Assembly (NCBI RefSeq): GCF_000380505.1
Contig: NZ_AQYH01000002.1
Coordinates: forward strand, 186,001 to 250,000
Length of the DNA: 64,000 bases
From: Kaistia granuli DSM 23481
GTDB taxonomy: Bacteria > Pseudomonadota > Alphaproteobacteria > Rhizobiales > Kaistiaceae
Reading direction: 5' to 3'
Shown here: positions 27,117-36,507 of the stretch, one piece after another
Position numbering within the stretch: position 1 is the stretch's first letter
Layout of the letters: each line of letters begins with the position of its first letter
Notes under the pieces: model-generated
The model's database searches: none
Told to the model about the DNA's origin: nothing
The model's input: only the letters and a program-made list of their open reading frames with translations
Made by a program: the position numbers and the translations under genes

Positions 27117-27902
27117 CTATTCGGCCGCGGCGCGCTGGCCCTGCGCCAGGGCGCGCTCGCGCATCGCCTCGCCGAAGGCCCGGAACAGCCGGGCCGAGGG
27201 CGCGTCGGTCGTCACCCAATATTCGGGATGCCATTGCACACCGACGGCGAAGCCTGGCGCATCGCGAACGCTGACCGCCTCGATGGTGCCGTCGGCCGCC
27301 ACCGCCTCGACCGCCAACCCTTCCGCCAGTTCGCCGATTGCCTGGCGATGCAGCGAGTTCACCTCAATGGTGTCGCGCTCGACGATGCGGGCGAAGCAGC
27401 CGTCCGGCACGATGGTCACGGGATGACGGATGGCGAAGCGTTCCGCCTGGATCTCGGATACCGGCGAACGGTGGTCGTGGCGGCCGGGCAGTTCCTGCAC
27501 TTCCGAGATCAGCGTGCCGCCGAGCGCGACATTCAGTTCCTGCTGGCCGCGGCAGATCGCCAGCAGCGGCACGCCCCTGGCGATGGCGGCGCGGATCAGC
27601 GGCAGGCTGGTCGCGTCACGCGCCGGGTCATAGGGCTCGGTGCGCGCATCCACGGTTGCGCCGTAGAGCTCGGGATGGACGTTGGAGCGGCTGCCGGTGA
27701 CCAGGACCCCGTCGACCCGGTCGAGCAGCGCCTCGATGTCGAGTGCCTCGCCCAGCGACGGCACGATGACCGGAATGCCGCCGGCGCCGGCCAGCACGGC
27801 CTTCACATAGGTCTCCGAGGCGGCATGCCAGCGATAGCCGTCGGCCTCGCGGACATCGGCCGTGACGGCGACGAGGGGCGAGAAATACTTCGGGTCGGTC
27901 AT
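27117..27902 (-). CDS. puuD: Gamma-glutamyl-gamma-aminobutyrate hydrolase family protein (PuuD-like)
   Basis: Class I glutamine-amidotransferase-like hydrolase of 261 residues. The nucleophilic cysteine is in LLAICRGQQELNVALGG near residue 118, and the His-Glu pair in GVQWHPEYW near 232. PuuD releases GABA from gamma-glutamyl-GABA in putrescine breakdown. No other puu genes are adjacent, so this could equally serve another gamma-glutamyl amide. ATG 27902 removes an atypical 48-residue extension. It diverges from the TRAP binding-protein gene. Confidence 0.88.
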   Translation of the reverse strand: MTDPKYFSPLVAVTADVREADGYRWHAASETYVKAVLAGAGGIPVIVPSLGEALDIEALLDRVDGVLVTGSRSNVHPELYGATVDARTEPYDPARDATSLPLIRAAIARGVPLLAICRGQQELNVALGGTLISEVQELPGRHDHRSPVSEIQAERFAIRHPVTIVPDGCFARIVERDTIEVNSLHRQAIGELAEGLAVEAVAADGTIEAVSVRDAPGFAVGVQWHPEYWVTTDAPSARLFRAFGEAMRERALAQGQRAAAE

Positions 27903-28142
27903 GATCCAGATCGCATGCTGTGGAGATGCGACACCGCTGTCACATCCGAAGATGGCAGAATACCGATCCAGGCTCTTCCGGTCACGGCCATTCGTTCGGC
28001 GAGGCGTAGAGGCGCCCGGCTGCAACCGAGCGCGACGCTGCGTCACTTAGACCATGGACGGCGCGAAAATGGCGTTGACAGCGTCCCCTCTCATGCTCTT
28101 GGTCAGCGCGGGACATTCGGGGGACAGGAAGGTGCCGTTTCC

Positions 28143-29279
28143 ATGCGCTCGGATCAGCTGAACCGGCGGAATTTCATCAAGTCGGCCGGGCTGCGTTCCG
28201 GGTCCGCGCTCGTCGGCGCGACGCTGGGCGCGACCGCCCTGGCGGCGCCGGCGCTGGCGCAGGTTCCGCCGGAGCTCAAATGGCGGCTGCATTCGGATTT
28301 TCCGCGCTCGCTGAGCAGCACCTATCGCGGCGCCACCGGCCTCGCCCGCACCGTAGCCGGCCTGACCGATGGCCGCTTCCAGATCGAGATCCTGACGGCT
28401 GACAATATCGACGCCAATCCGGAAAGGACCTTCGACGCCGTGCAGGCCGGCACCATCGAGGCCTGTCACACCTGCTCCTACTACAATGTCCGCCGCGATC
28501 CCGCCTTCGCCTTCGGCACCGCGCTACCCTTCGGGCTCAACGCGCGCATGCAGAATGCCTGGATCACCGAGGGCGGCGGCCAGCACCTGCTCGACACGCT
28601 CTATGCCGACTACAATCTCGTCTCGCTGCTCGCCGGCAATACCGGCGTCCAGATGGGCGGCTGGTTCCGCAAGGAGATCCGCAGCCTGACGGAAATCGCC
28701 GGCATGAAGATGCGGATCGCCGGCCTCGGCGCCACGGTGATGGACAGGCTGGGCGTCGAGACGCAGAGCCTGTCCGCCCAAGCGGCGCTGAAGGCGCTCG
28801 AAATCGGCAAGATCGACGCGGTCGAATTCGCCGGACCGGCCGCCGACGAGGCGTTCGGCTTCTACCAGGTCGCGCCCTATTACTATTACCCCGGCTGGTG
28901 GGACGGCGGGCCGTCGCTCCATCTCTTCGTCAACAAACAGGCCTTCGAGGACCTTCCGCCGGGCTATCAGACGGCGCTCCGGGCCGCCGCCGCCCAGGCG
29001 AACGTAACGATCCCGGCGCGCTTCGACATCGAGAACAACGCCGCCATCCGCCGGCTGGTCGCCAAGGGGGCGCAATTGCGCCCGTTCCCGGACGACCTGC
29101 TGCAGGCCGCCTACAAGGCGTCGTTCGAGCTCTATGCCGAGCTGTCGGCGCAGAGCCCGCGCTTCAAGGCCATCTACGAGCCGTGGAAAACCTTCCGCAA
29201 CGAGATGTACCAGTGGTACCGCGTCGCCGAGCATTCCTTCGACTCATTCGGCTTCGCGCAGCAGTCGAAGGGCCTATGA
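28143..29279 (+). CDS. TRAP transporter solute-binding protein (DctP family), Tat-exported
   Basis: A 378-residue periplasmic binding protein. The N-terminus has the twin-arginine motif RRNFIKSAG followed by a hydrophobic stretch ending APALAQ. The core carries DctP/TakP-like features, including LTEIAGMKMRIAGLG, the arginine that binds the substrate carboxylate, and ALEIGKIDAVEFAGPAADEAFGF. No TRAP membrane subunits (DctQ, DctM) lie beside it, so it must work with a distant pair. ATG 28143 is chosen; the open frame upstream overlaps the minus-strand puuD-like gene. TTGACA at 28075 could be a -35 box. Confidence 0.9.
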   Translation: MRSDQLNRRNFIKSAGLRSGSALVGATLGATALAAPALAQVPPELKWRLHSDFPRSLSSTYRGATGLARTVAGLTDGRFQIEILTADNIDANPERTFDAVQAGTIEACHTCSYYNVRRDPAFAFGTALPFGLNARMQNAWITEGGGQHLLDTLYADYNLVSLLAGNTGVQMGGWFRKEIRSLTEIAGMKMRIAGLGATVMDRLGVETQSLSAQAALKALEIGKIDAVEFAGPAADEAFGFYQVAPYYYYPGWWDGGPSLHLFVNKQAFEDLPPGYQTALRAAAAQANVTIPARFDIENNAAIRRLVAKGAQLRPFPDDLLQAAYKASFELYAELSAQSPRFKAIYEPWKTFRNEMYQWYRVAEHSFDSFGFAQQSKGL

Positions 29280-29306
29280 GGCTCGCCACCCCGCGCCGGT
29301 GCTAGG

Positions 29307-30809
29307 CTAGTTGAAGAGGATCCGCCCCTCGACCTTGGGGGCGATGGTCTTCGACTTTGTCACATGATCGATCACGTCGCTGGCGACCAGCCGCGCGTCG
29401 ACGGGAGCGACCAGCCGCGCAGCATCCTTCAAGACCCGATAGCCGTCGCCGCCCTCCGCCAGATAGTCGGTGGTGGCCAGCGTGTATTTGCGCTCCGGGT
29501 CGAGCGGCGCGCCGTTGACCAGGACGCTGCGCACCCGCATGCCCGGCAATTTGGCGAGATCGACCTCGACGACGAGGCCGGAGACCTGCGGGAAACGGCC
29601 GGCCGCCGCCTCGACCAGGCTGAAGCCGCTTTCAAGCGCCTGGCGCAGCGCCTTGCCGGTGACGACCAGCTTCACCGTCTTGTTGCCGAACGGCATTTCC
29701 GCGAACATGTCGGCGCGGGTCAGCTTCGTACCGGCGGGATATTCGCGGTCGGCGCGGATACTGCCGCCATTGAACAGCGCCACCTCGGCATCGACGGCGG
29801 CGCGCATCGTGTCGGCGATCAGATTGCCGATCGCCGCCTCCTCGCCGCGCACCGTGGCGCGCCGGCTGTCGAGCGCCGTCTCGGTCGTGCCGATCTCGAC
29901 CTTCATCTCGGCGTCGAGCTTGTCCTGGTAGGATTTGACCACCGCGGCGATGGCGGGATCCGGCGTCACGGTGGCGCTGTCGATGATCTCGAAGCGCGGC
30001 TTCCAGGTGAGGCTCGTCTTGCCGTCCTTCTCCTGCTTGTCGACCGTGACGCGGGTGACGACGATGTCCTCGGCCTGGGCGCCGGATTCGGTCAGCGCCG
30101 TCTTGCCGTCGAAGAAGGTCAGCAGATGCTCGTCATGGCCGGAGAACACCAGGTCGGCGGCGTGGTTGCGCACCAGCGAAATATCGACGGAGAGCGGCGT
30201 GTGCACGACCGCGACGACGAGATCGGCGCCGGCGGCGCGCAGCGCCTCGCCCTTCGCCTTGCCGGTCTCGATCGACGAGTTGAAGACCGTGTCACCCGGC
30301 GAGGCGACGACACGGGTGTCCTCGGTGGTCAGGCCGTAAAAGCCCAGCTTGATGCCGTCGATCTCGACGATCTTCTCGTCGACGGTGTTGTTCGGCTGGC
30401 TGCCGTCGGGTTCGCGGATGTTCGAGGTGACGACCGGAAACGTCGCCTCGCCGATGCGGGCGTGGAAGACCTCCGGCCCGAAATCGAACTCGTGATTGCC
30501 GGGCGTCATCACATCGACCTTCATCTGGTTCAGGATGTCGATGATGTGGACGCCCTTGTTGATGCCGGAGAGCAGCGACGGCGAGATGGTGTCGCCGGAA
30601 TGGACGAAGATCGTCGGCCCCTTGGCACGCTCGGCCGCGATCACGGCGGCGAGCCTGGCAAATCCGCCTCGCCCGTCCAGCTCCTCCATCCGGTCGATGT
30701 CGTTGGTCTGGACGAAGGTGATGGTCACCGGCTCGGCAAGGGCCGGTCCGACGGCCAGGGCGGCGAGAGCCAGAAGGCCCAGTCCAAGACTGCGCGTGCG
30801 TCCGATCAT
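29307..30809 (-). CDS. Periplasmic 5'-nucleotidase/metallophosphatase with variant first motif
   Basis: A 500-residue exported protein of the UshA-like group, with a signal peptide ending GPALA. The metallophosphoesterase domain has GDTISPS, GNHEFDFG, VVHTPLS and SGHDEHLL, and a 5'-nucleotidase C-terminal domain follows (NGGSIRADREYPAG, TTDYLAEGGDGY). The first motif reads TNDIDRME, so the usual DxH histidine is aspartate. A subgroup with NDIY or NDID is known to me, so this is a variant and not obviously inactive. The ferrochelatase gene is divergent. Confidence 0.88.
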   Translation of the reverse strand: MIGRTRSLGLGLLALAALAVGPALAEPVTITFVQTNDIDRMEELDGRGGFARLAAVIAAERAKGPTIFVHSGDTISPSLLSGINKGVHIIDILNQMKVDVMTPGNHEFDFGPEVFHARIGEATFPVVTSNIREPDGSQPNNTVDEKIVEIDGIKLGFYGLTTEDTRVVASPGDTVFNSSIETGKAKGEALRAAGADLVVAVVHTPLSVDISLVRNHAADLVFSGHDEHLLTFFDGKTALTESGAQAEDIVVTRVTVDKQEKDGKTSLTWKPRFEIIDSATVTPDPAIAAVVKSYQDKLDAEMKVEIGTTETALDSRRATVRGEEAAIGNLIADTMRAAVDAEVALFNGGSIRADREYPAGTKLTRADMFAEMPFGNKTVKLVVTGKALRQALESGFSLVEAAAGRFPQVSGLVVEVDLAKLPGMRVRSVLVNGAPLDPERKYTLATTDYLAEGGDGYRVLKDAARLVAPVDARLVASDVIDHVTKSKTIAPKVEGRILFN

Positions 30810-30979
30810 GCGAGCGATCTCCCTGATGGATGTCCGGCGAGGATGCCAGCGAATTGCTGCACCGGGATACCATCGAACGCGCGACGCCGAAACGGCGCCG
30901 GCGCTGCGACAACGCGCAACGCCCCAAAATGCGCCCAGCCCCTTCGCGGCGGCACGCGGAGCGGCTAAGTTCCGGCACG

Positions 30980-32038
30980 ATGACCAGCCAGATCGCCGCC
31001 ACCAGCCCTACCGCTCCCGAGACCAAGCCCGCCGGCCACCCGCCGGTCGCGCCCGCTCGCGTCGGTGTCCTCCTCATCAATCTCGGCACGCCCGACGCCA
31101 CCGACTACTGGTCGATGCGCCGCTATCTGAAGGAATTCCTCTCGGATCCGCGCGTCATCGAGGTGCCAAAGCTGATCTGGTGGCCGCTGCTGAACGGCGT
31201 CATCCTGACCACGCGGCCGTCGAAGTCGGGCAAGAACTACGCCTCGATCTGGAATAACGAGCGCAACGAATCGCCGCTCAGGACCATCACGCGCTCGCAA
31301 TCCGACAAGCTCTCCGCCGCCTTCTCCGGCAATGGCAAGGTCGTCGTCGAATGGGCGATGCGCTATGGCACGCCGTCGATCGCCGAGAAGATCGACGGGC
31401 TGAAGCGGGCCGGCTGCGACAGGATCCTGATCGCGCCGCTCTATCCGCAATATTCGGCGACGACGACGGCAACGGCGAACGACAAGGCTTTCGACAAGCT
31501 GAAGACAATGCGCTGGCAGCCGGCCGTGCGCACGCTGCCGCCTTATCACGACGATCCCGTCTATATCGCGGCGCTCGCCACCTCGGTCGAGCGCTCGATC
31601 GCGGCGCTCGATTTCGAGCCGGAGATCGTGCTCGCCTCCTTCCACGGCCTGCCCAAGCGCAACCTCGAACTGGGCGACCCCTATCACTGCCACTGCCTGA
31701 AGACGGCAAGGCTGCTGCGCGAGCAGCTCGGCTGGCCGGAAGAGAAGATGCGCGCCACCTTCCAGTCGCGCTTCGGCAAGGCGGAATGGCTGCAGCCCTA
31801 TACCGACAAGACGGTCGAGGCGCTGGCCAAGAGCGGCGTCAAGCGCATCGCCGTGGTGACGCCCGGCTTCTCGGCCGATTGCGTCGAGACGCTGGAGGAG
31901 ATCGCCGGCGAGAACGCCGAGATCTTCCATCACCATGGCGGCGAGCATTTCGCAGCCCTTCCCTGCCTGAACGACAGCCCCGAAGGCATGGCGCTGCTCG
32001 AACATCTCGTCCGGCGCGAGTTGCTCGGCTGGGTATAG
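30980..32038 (+). CDS. hemH: Ferrochelatase
   Basis: Inserts Fe2+ into protoporphyrin IX, the last step of heme synthesis, at the inner face of the membrane. At 352 residues it is of normal length. The N-terminal GVLLINLGTPDATDYWSMRRYL, the catalytic histidine in ASFHGLPKRN near residue 222, and FSADCVETLEEI near 298 are diagnostic. ATG 30980 gives a short Pro/Thr-rich leader before the fold. No other heme genes are nearby. Confidence 0.96.
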   Translation: MTSQIAATSPTAPETKPAGHPPVAPARVGVLLINLGTPDATDYWSMRRYLKEFLSDPRVIEVPKLIWWPLLNGVILTTRPSKSGKNYASIWNNERNESPLRTITRSQSDKLSAAFSGNGKVVVEWAMRYGTPSIAEKIDGLKRAGCDRILIAPLYPQYSATTTATANDKAFDKLKTMRWQPAVRTLPPYHDDPVYIAALATSVERSIAALDFEPEIVLASFHGLPKRNLELGDPYHCHCLKTARLLREQLGWPEEKMRATFQSRFGKAEWLQPYTDKTVEALAKSGVKRIAVVTPGFSADCVETLEEIAGENAEIFHHHGGEHFAALPCLNDSPEGMALLEHLVRRELLGWV

Positions 32039-32171
32039 TCGCCGGCTCTTCTTAAGAGCCTTCTCCGGCAGGCGAGAGATGGAGCTCGCTCTGGCGAACG
32101 CCCGCGCCAATGCAACACGCGGACGGAGCCTCGCCCGCTCGCGGGAGAGGGTTGGGTGAGGGTCTATCTGT

Positions 32172-33170
32172 TCAGGCGACGCCGATCCGGAGCAGATCGT
32201 GCATGTGCAGCACGCCGACCGGCCTGCCCGCCTCGACGACGAAGAGAACCGTGATCTTGGCGCCGTTCAGCCGGTCGATCGCGGCGCCGACCAGCATGTC
32301 GGGCGGAATCGTCTTCGGCGCGCGGGTCATCACCTCGTCGACGCTGCGCGACAACAGATCCGGCCCGATATGACGGCGCAGGTCGCCGTCGGTGATCATG
32401 CCGATCAGCGCGCCGTCGCCATCGATGACGCCGAGGCAGCCAAGCCCCTTCGCCGTCATCGTGACGATCGCCTCGGTCATCGGCGAGCCGGACGGGGCGA
32501 CCGGCATCGAGGCGCCCTTGTGCATGATGTCGCGGACGAAATGCAGGCTGGCGCCCAGCTTACCGCCGGGATGGAACAGGCGGAAATCCTGGGCGGTGAA
32601 GCCGCGCGTCTCCAGCAGCGCGATGGCGAGCGCGTCGCCGAGCGCCAGCTGCATCACCGCCGAGGTGGTCGGCGCCAGGCCGTGCGGGCAGGCTTCCTCG
32701 GCGCGCGGCAGCGCCAGCACATGCGTCGCCTGACGGCCGAGCGCGCTGTCGGCGTTCGAGGTGACGGCGATCAGCGGCGTGCGGAAGCGGCTCGCATATT
32801 CGACCACGGCGCGCAGTTCCGCCGTCTCGCCCGACCAGGACAGCGCCAGGATGATGTCGTCGCGGCCGACCATGCCGAGATCGCCATGGCTCGCCTCGGC
32901 GGCATGGACGAAGAAGGCCGGCGTGCCGGTGGAGGCGAGCGTCGCGGCGATCTTGACGCCGACATGGCCGCTCTTGCCGACACCCGTGACGACGACGCGG
33001 CCGCCATGCTCGCGGATCATCCGGACCACTTCGGCGAAGGAAGCGGCGAGCGGCCCTTGCAGCGCGAGGGCCAGCGCATCGAGACCGGCGCGCTCACTCG
33101 ACAGCGTCCTGAGCGCCGATTCGACTGAATGGCTCGCGCTCTCGGCGCCCGGCTCGTCCTGAACCCGCAT
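32172..33170 (-). CDS. kdsD: D-arabinose-5-phosphate isomerase (KpsF/GutQ family)
   Basis: Converts ribulose-5-phosphate to arabinose-5-phosphate, the precursor of the LPS sugar Kdo. An SIS domain covers about residues 40-175 with VTGVGKSGHVGVKIAATLAS, the conserved histidine in AEASHGDLGMV and LSWSGETAEL. Two CBS domains follow from about residue 210. Length 332 is normal. The family includes a stress- or capsule-linked paralogue, so the role in core LPS is likely but not certain. It diverges from the outer-membrane protein gene. Confidence 0.94.
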   Translation of the reverse strand: MRVQDEPGAESASHSVESALRTLSSERAGLDALALALQGPLAASFAEVVRMIREHGGRVVVTGVGKSGHVGVKIAATLASTGTPAFFVHAAEASHGDLGMVGRDDIILALSWSGETAELRAVVEYASRFRTPLIAVTSNADSALGRQATHVLALPRAEEACPHGLAPTTSAVMQLALGDALAIALLETRGFTAQDFRLFHPGGKLGASLHFVRDIMHKGASMPVAPSGSPMTEAIVTMTAKGLGCLGVIDGDGALIGMITDGDLRRHIGPDLLSRSVDEVMTRAPKTIPPDMLVGAAIDRLNGAKITVLFVVEAGRPVGVLHMHDLLRIGVA

Positions 33171-33330
33171 CGTTCACTCCACACTGATTGCGCGGGCTTT
33201 TAACACGAGCGCTCGACCGTCGTCGCTCGAAAATGCCGTGCGTTCGGCCGGCCGCGACAACGTTCCCTTAACCAAGCCCGTTTACGCTTCAGAAACCATA
33301 GGGTCCGGCTCGCCGGGCTCGCGCTTCAAC

Positions 33331-34794
33331 ATGCAAAGGTCACGGCAAGCGGCAATGCAATCCCCTGTCCGGCTCCTCCTGTCGGCGGCGCTTTTCGCAG
33401 CGCTCGCTCCGATGACGGTTGCCGTCGCGCAGGAGAATTCTGCGCTGTTCGCCGACGACGCCGATTTCGGCACGCTGCGCGGCAGCGACGGCCAGGAGGC
33501 GGTCGAGCTCTACAACGCCACGCTGTCGCAGCCGTCCTCCTACCCGGTCGAGACGCTGGAGCCGAACCGTGCCCAGCGCGGCGAACGCCTGCTGCCGACC
33601 ATCGCCCAGGAAGGCGAGGAGCCGACCCGTCCGCGCGCCCGCACGACCGACGCCAACGACGCCTCGAGCTTCGATCCGCTCGGCATCCGGATGGGCAGCT
33701 TCATCGTGCTGCCCTCGGTCGAATTGCGCGGCGGCTATACGTCCAACGCCGCCGGATCCTCGACCGGCGGGCCGTCCGGCGTGCTGACGGTGGTGCCCGA
33801 CCTGATCGTGCGCTCCGACTGGAGCCGGCACGAGCTCGGCCTCGCCCTGCACGGCACCTATGACTATTTCACCGACACCTCCGTAGCGCCGCAACCGACC
33901 GTCAACGCCGAGGCCAACGCCCGCATCGACCTGCCGCGCGACTGGGCGCTGCGGCTCAGGGCCAACTACAATTACGACACCCAGTCGATCTCCAGCCTCG
34001 ACTATCCGACCGGCGTCAACGAGCCGCCGGGGGTCAACACCTACGCCGCCGGCGCCACGCTCGACGGATCGGTCGGACGCGTGGCGCTGCAGCTACGCTC
34101 GGGCCTGGTCGCCACCGAATACGAAAATGGCATGGCGGGCGACGTCGTCGTGCCGCAGGGCGACCGCGACAACACGCTGACCAGCGTCGCCGCCCGCGTC
34201 GGCTACGAAGTGACGCCGGCCTTCACGCCCTTCGTCGAGGCCGAGCTGTCGGATCGCAGCTTCCGCCAGAAGATCGACGACAACGGCTTCAACCGTGCCA
34301 GCCAGGGCGTCACCCTGCGCGGCGGCATCGCCTATTCCGCCGATCCGGTGCTGAAGGGCGAGCTGGCGCTCGGCTGGCATCACGAGCGCTATGACGACAC
34401 CGCTTTCCAGCCGCTGGATGCCATGACCATCGACGCCTCGGTGATCTGGTCGCCGACGCCACTGACCAATTTCACGCTGCGCGCCGCCACTTTCGTCAAC
34501 CCGACCACCGATCCCAATTCGGCCGGCTCGATCGTCTACGATGCCGGCATCCGCGCCGCCCATGCGCTTCGCCGCAACCTGACGATCGAGGGCGACCTCG
34601 GCTGGCGCCGGGAGTATTATGAAGGCATCAACGTCGCCGACGTCACCTATGAAGCCGGCTTCGGGGTGACGTGGAAGATCAATCGCGCCGCGTGGGTCGT
34701 CGGCCGTTTCTCGCAGGAATACTTCGATAGCGCCGTGCCGGGCGGCGATTATCCGACCACCACGGTCAGCGTCGGTCTCCGGTTCCAGCGCTGA
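33331..34794 (+). CDS. Outer-membrane beta-barrel protein
   Basis: Exported protein of about 487 residues. The signal peptide (SPVRLLLSAALFAALAPMTVAVAQ) is followed by an acidic linker of about 120 residues and then alternating polar and aromatic strands, ending VSVGLRFQR, as in BBP2-type outer-membrane barrels. Start is uncertain: 33331 or 33355 both lead into the signal, and a GTG at 33238 is less likely. Such proteins are often linked to exopolysaccharide export, but no partners are seen here. Confidence 0.8.
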   Translation: MQRSRQAAMQSPVRLLLSAALFAALAPMTVAVAQENSALFADDADFGTLRGSDGQEAVELYNATLSQPSSYPVETLEPNRAQRGERLLPTIAQEGEEPTRPRARTTDANDASSFDPLGIRMGSFIVLPSVELRGGYTSNAAGSSTGGPSGVLTVVPDLIVRSDWSRHELGLALHGTYDYFTDTSVAPQPTVNAEANARIDLPRDWALRLRANYNYDTQSISSLDYPTGVNEPPGVNTYAAGATLDGSVGRVALQLRSGLVATEYENGMAGDVVVPQGDRDNTLTSVAARVGYEVTPAFTPFVEAELSDRSFRQKIDDNGFNRASQGVTLRGGIAYSADPVLKGELALGWHHERYDDTAFQPLDAMTIDASVIWSPTPLTNFTLRAATFVNPTTDPNSAGSIVYDAGIRAAHALRRNLTIEGDLGWRREYYEGINVADVTYEAGFGVTWKINRAAWVVGRFSQEYFDSAVPGGDYPTTTVSVGLRFQR

Positions 34795-34847
34795 CGATTG
34801 TTTGCCGTGTCATCAACCCGACATGTTTTCCCGCTATGCGGAGCATC

Positions 34848-35363
34848 ATGGCTTTCAACCACCGCAAAACGATCACCTTCCGCCTCGCCCAGTCAGCCCG
34901 GGCTGCCCGCGCGCGCTCGGGCGGTCATCTGATGCGGATAGGCCTCCATCCCGGCCAGGAAAGCGTCCTGAAGGCGCTGGCCGAGCAGGATGGCCTGTCG
35001 ATGAGCCAGCTGGCGCTGGCGCTCTCGGTGCAGCCGCCCACCGTCACCAAGATGGTAAGCCGCCTCGCCGCCCAGGGCTATGTCGAACGCAGGGCCTCGA
35101 AGGGCGACGGCCGCCAGGCCCATGTCCATCTGACCGAACAGGGTCACGGCACGCTCGTCGATATCGACAAGGGCTGGAAGCGCCTCGAAAAGGAAGCACT
35201 GGCCGGGCTGGACGACAAGGACGTCAAGAAGCTCCGGAAGCTGCTGCGGCAGATCGAGCGCAATCTCTCCGCCTCGTTCGACGACAGTTCCGAGCCCGCC
35301 GAAGAAGAGCCCGAGGCCGAAGTGGACGCTCCGTCGGTGGAGAGCCCCGTTCCCACGGCTTGA
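34848..35363 (+). CDS. MarR family transcriptional regulator
   Basis: A 171-residue winged-helix regulator. The DNA-binding part runs from about residue 35 (LHPGQESVLKALAEQDGLSMSQLALALSVQPPTVTKMVSRL) through the wing (VERRASKGDGRQAHVHLTEQG). An acidic tail of about 30 residues (Glu/Asp/Pro rich) follows, longer than usual. Target unknown; it may control the DMT transporter gene downstream. Confidence 0.92.
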   Translation: MAFNHRKTITFRLAQSARAARARSGGHLMRIGLHPGQESVLKALAEQDGLSMSQLALALSVQPPTVTKMVSRLAAQGYVERRASKGDGRQAHVHLTEQGHGTLVDIDKGWKRLEKEALAGLDDKDVKKLRKLLRQIERNLSASFDDSSEPAEEEPEAEVDAPSVESPVPTA

Positions 35364-35454
35364 GCCGGCCGGCGCAATCTGATTGAGTGAACGCGGCTCG
35401 ATCCCCCGATAGCGCCTGCCCTCTGGGCACCTTCCCCGACTTCCCGGAGTGCGG

Positions 35455-36354
35455 ATGTCCCCGTTGCCGACCGCCGATGCGGAGGCCTCTCAGCGCCTGC
35501 GCGGCATCGCGCTGTATTGCCTGGCCATGCTCTGCTTCGCCGTGCTCGATGCCAGCGCGAAATTTGCAGCCCAGTACGTGCCGGTTCTCTCGATCGTCTG
35601 GGTGCGCTTCGCCATCCACGCCCTGCTCGCCGTGGCCCTGTTCCAGCCCTGGCGCCACTGGGCCGTCTACCGGACGCGCCGGCCGGTCCTGCAGATCCTG
35701 CGCGCGCTGTTCCTGACCGGCTCGACCTTCTTCAACTTTCTCGCCGTGCACCAGCTGCAGCTCGACCAGACGATGTCGATCGGCTTCTCGGCGCCCTTCA
35801 TCACGGCGGCCCTCGCCGGGCCGATCCTCGGCGAATGGGCAGGCCCCCGGCGCTGGGCGGCGATCATCGTCGGCTTCATCGGCGTGCTGATCATCACTAT
35901 GCCGGGCTTCGGCAATCTCAACCCGGCGATCTTCCTGTCGCTCATCGCCGCCTGCTGCAACGCCTGCTACATTCTCTCGACCCGCATGCTGACCCGTTCG
36001 GATTCGAGCGCCGGCATGCTGCTCTATTCGGCCGTGGTGCCGCTGATCCTGCTGACGCCGGTCGCCCAGCCGCTCGAAGCCATGCCGCCGACCATCCTCG
36101 TCGCGCTCTGCCTGTTCCTGACCGGCGCGCTCGGCTTCGTCGGCCACTGGTTCCTGATCCGCGCCCATCACCACACCGCCGTGCCGGTGCTGGCGCCGTT
36201 CATGTATACGGGCCTGATCTGGATGATCCTGCTCGGCTATTTCGTCTTCGGCGATGTGCCGGAGCCGCGCACCCTGGTCGGCGCCAGCATCATCATCGCC
36301 AGCGGGCTCTATCTGCTCTATCGCGAACGCGTACGGGCGCCCGGCGGCGACTGA
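35455..36354 (+). CDS. DMT/EamA family transporter
   Basis: Inner-membrane protein of 299 residues with ten predicted helices in two EamA halves. The first half begins LRGIALYCLAMLCFAVLDASAKF and includes VRFAIHALLAV; the second includes LSLIAACCNACYILSTRML. The family includes exporters of amino acids, S-adenosylmethionine or drugs. ATG 35455 follows CCGGAG. It lies about 90 bp after the MarR gene. Confidence 0.9.
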   Translation: MSPLPTADAEASQRLRGIALYCLAMLCFAVLDASAKFAAQYVPVLSIVWVRFAIHALLAVALFQPWRHWAVYRTRRPVLQILRALFLTGSTFFNFLAVHQLQLDQTMSIGFSAPFITAALAGPILGEWAGPRRWAAIIVGFIGVLIITMPGFGNLNPAIFLSLIAACCNACYILSTRMLTRSDSSAGMLLYSAVVPLILLTPVAQPLEAMPPTILVALCLFLTGALGFVGHWFLIRAHHHTAVPVLAPFMYTGLIWMILLGYFVFGDVPEPRTLVGASIIIASGLYLLYRERVRAPGGD

Positions 36355-36507
36355 AGCGCCGGCGTCGCCAAATTGTCTGCGGCGCGGGCCCACGAAACAC
36401 GCTACAAGCAGCGCGCGCGCCCCGAGCCGGCCTGACCGGCCTGCCGGCGCGCCGCCAACCCTCTCTTCCGCATTCCCGAACGAAGCGTCCTGCTTCCGGA
36501 CACCCCG

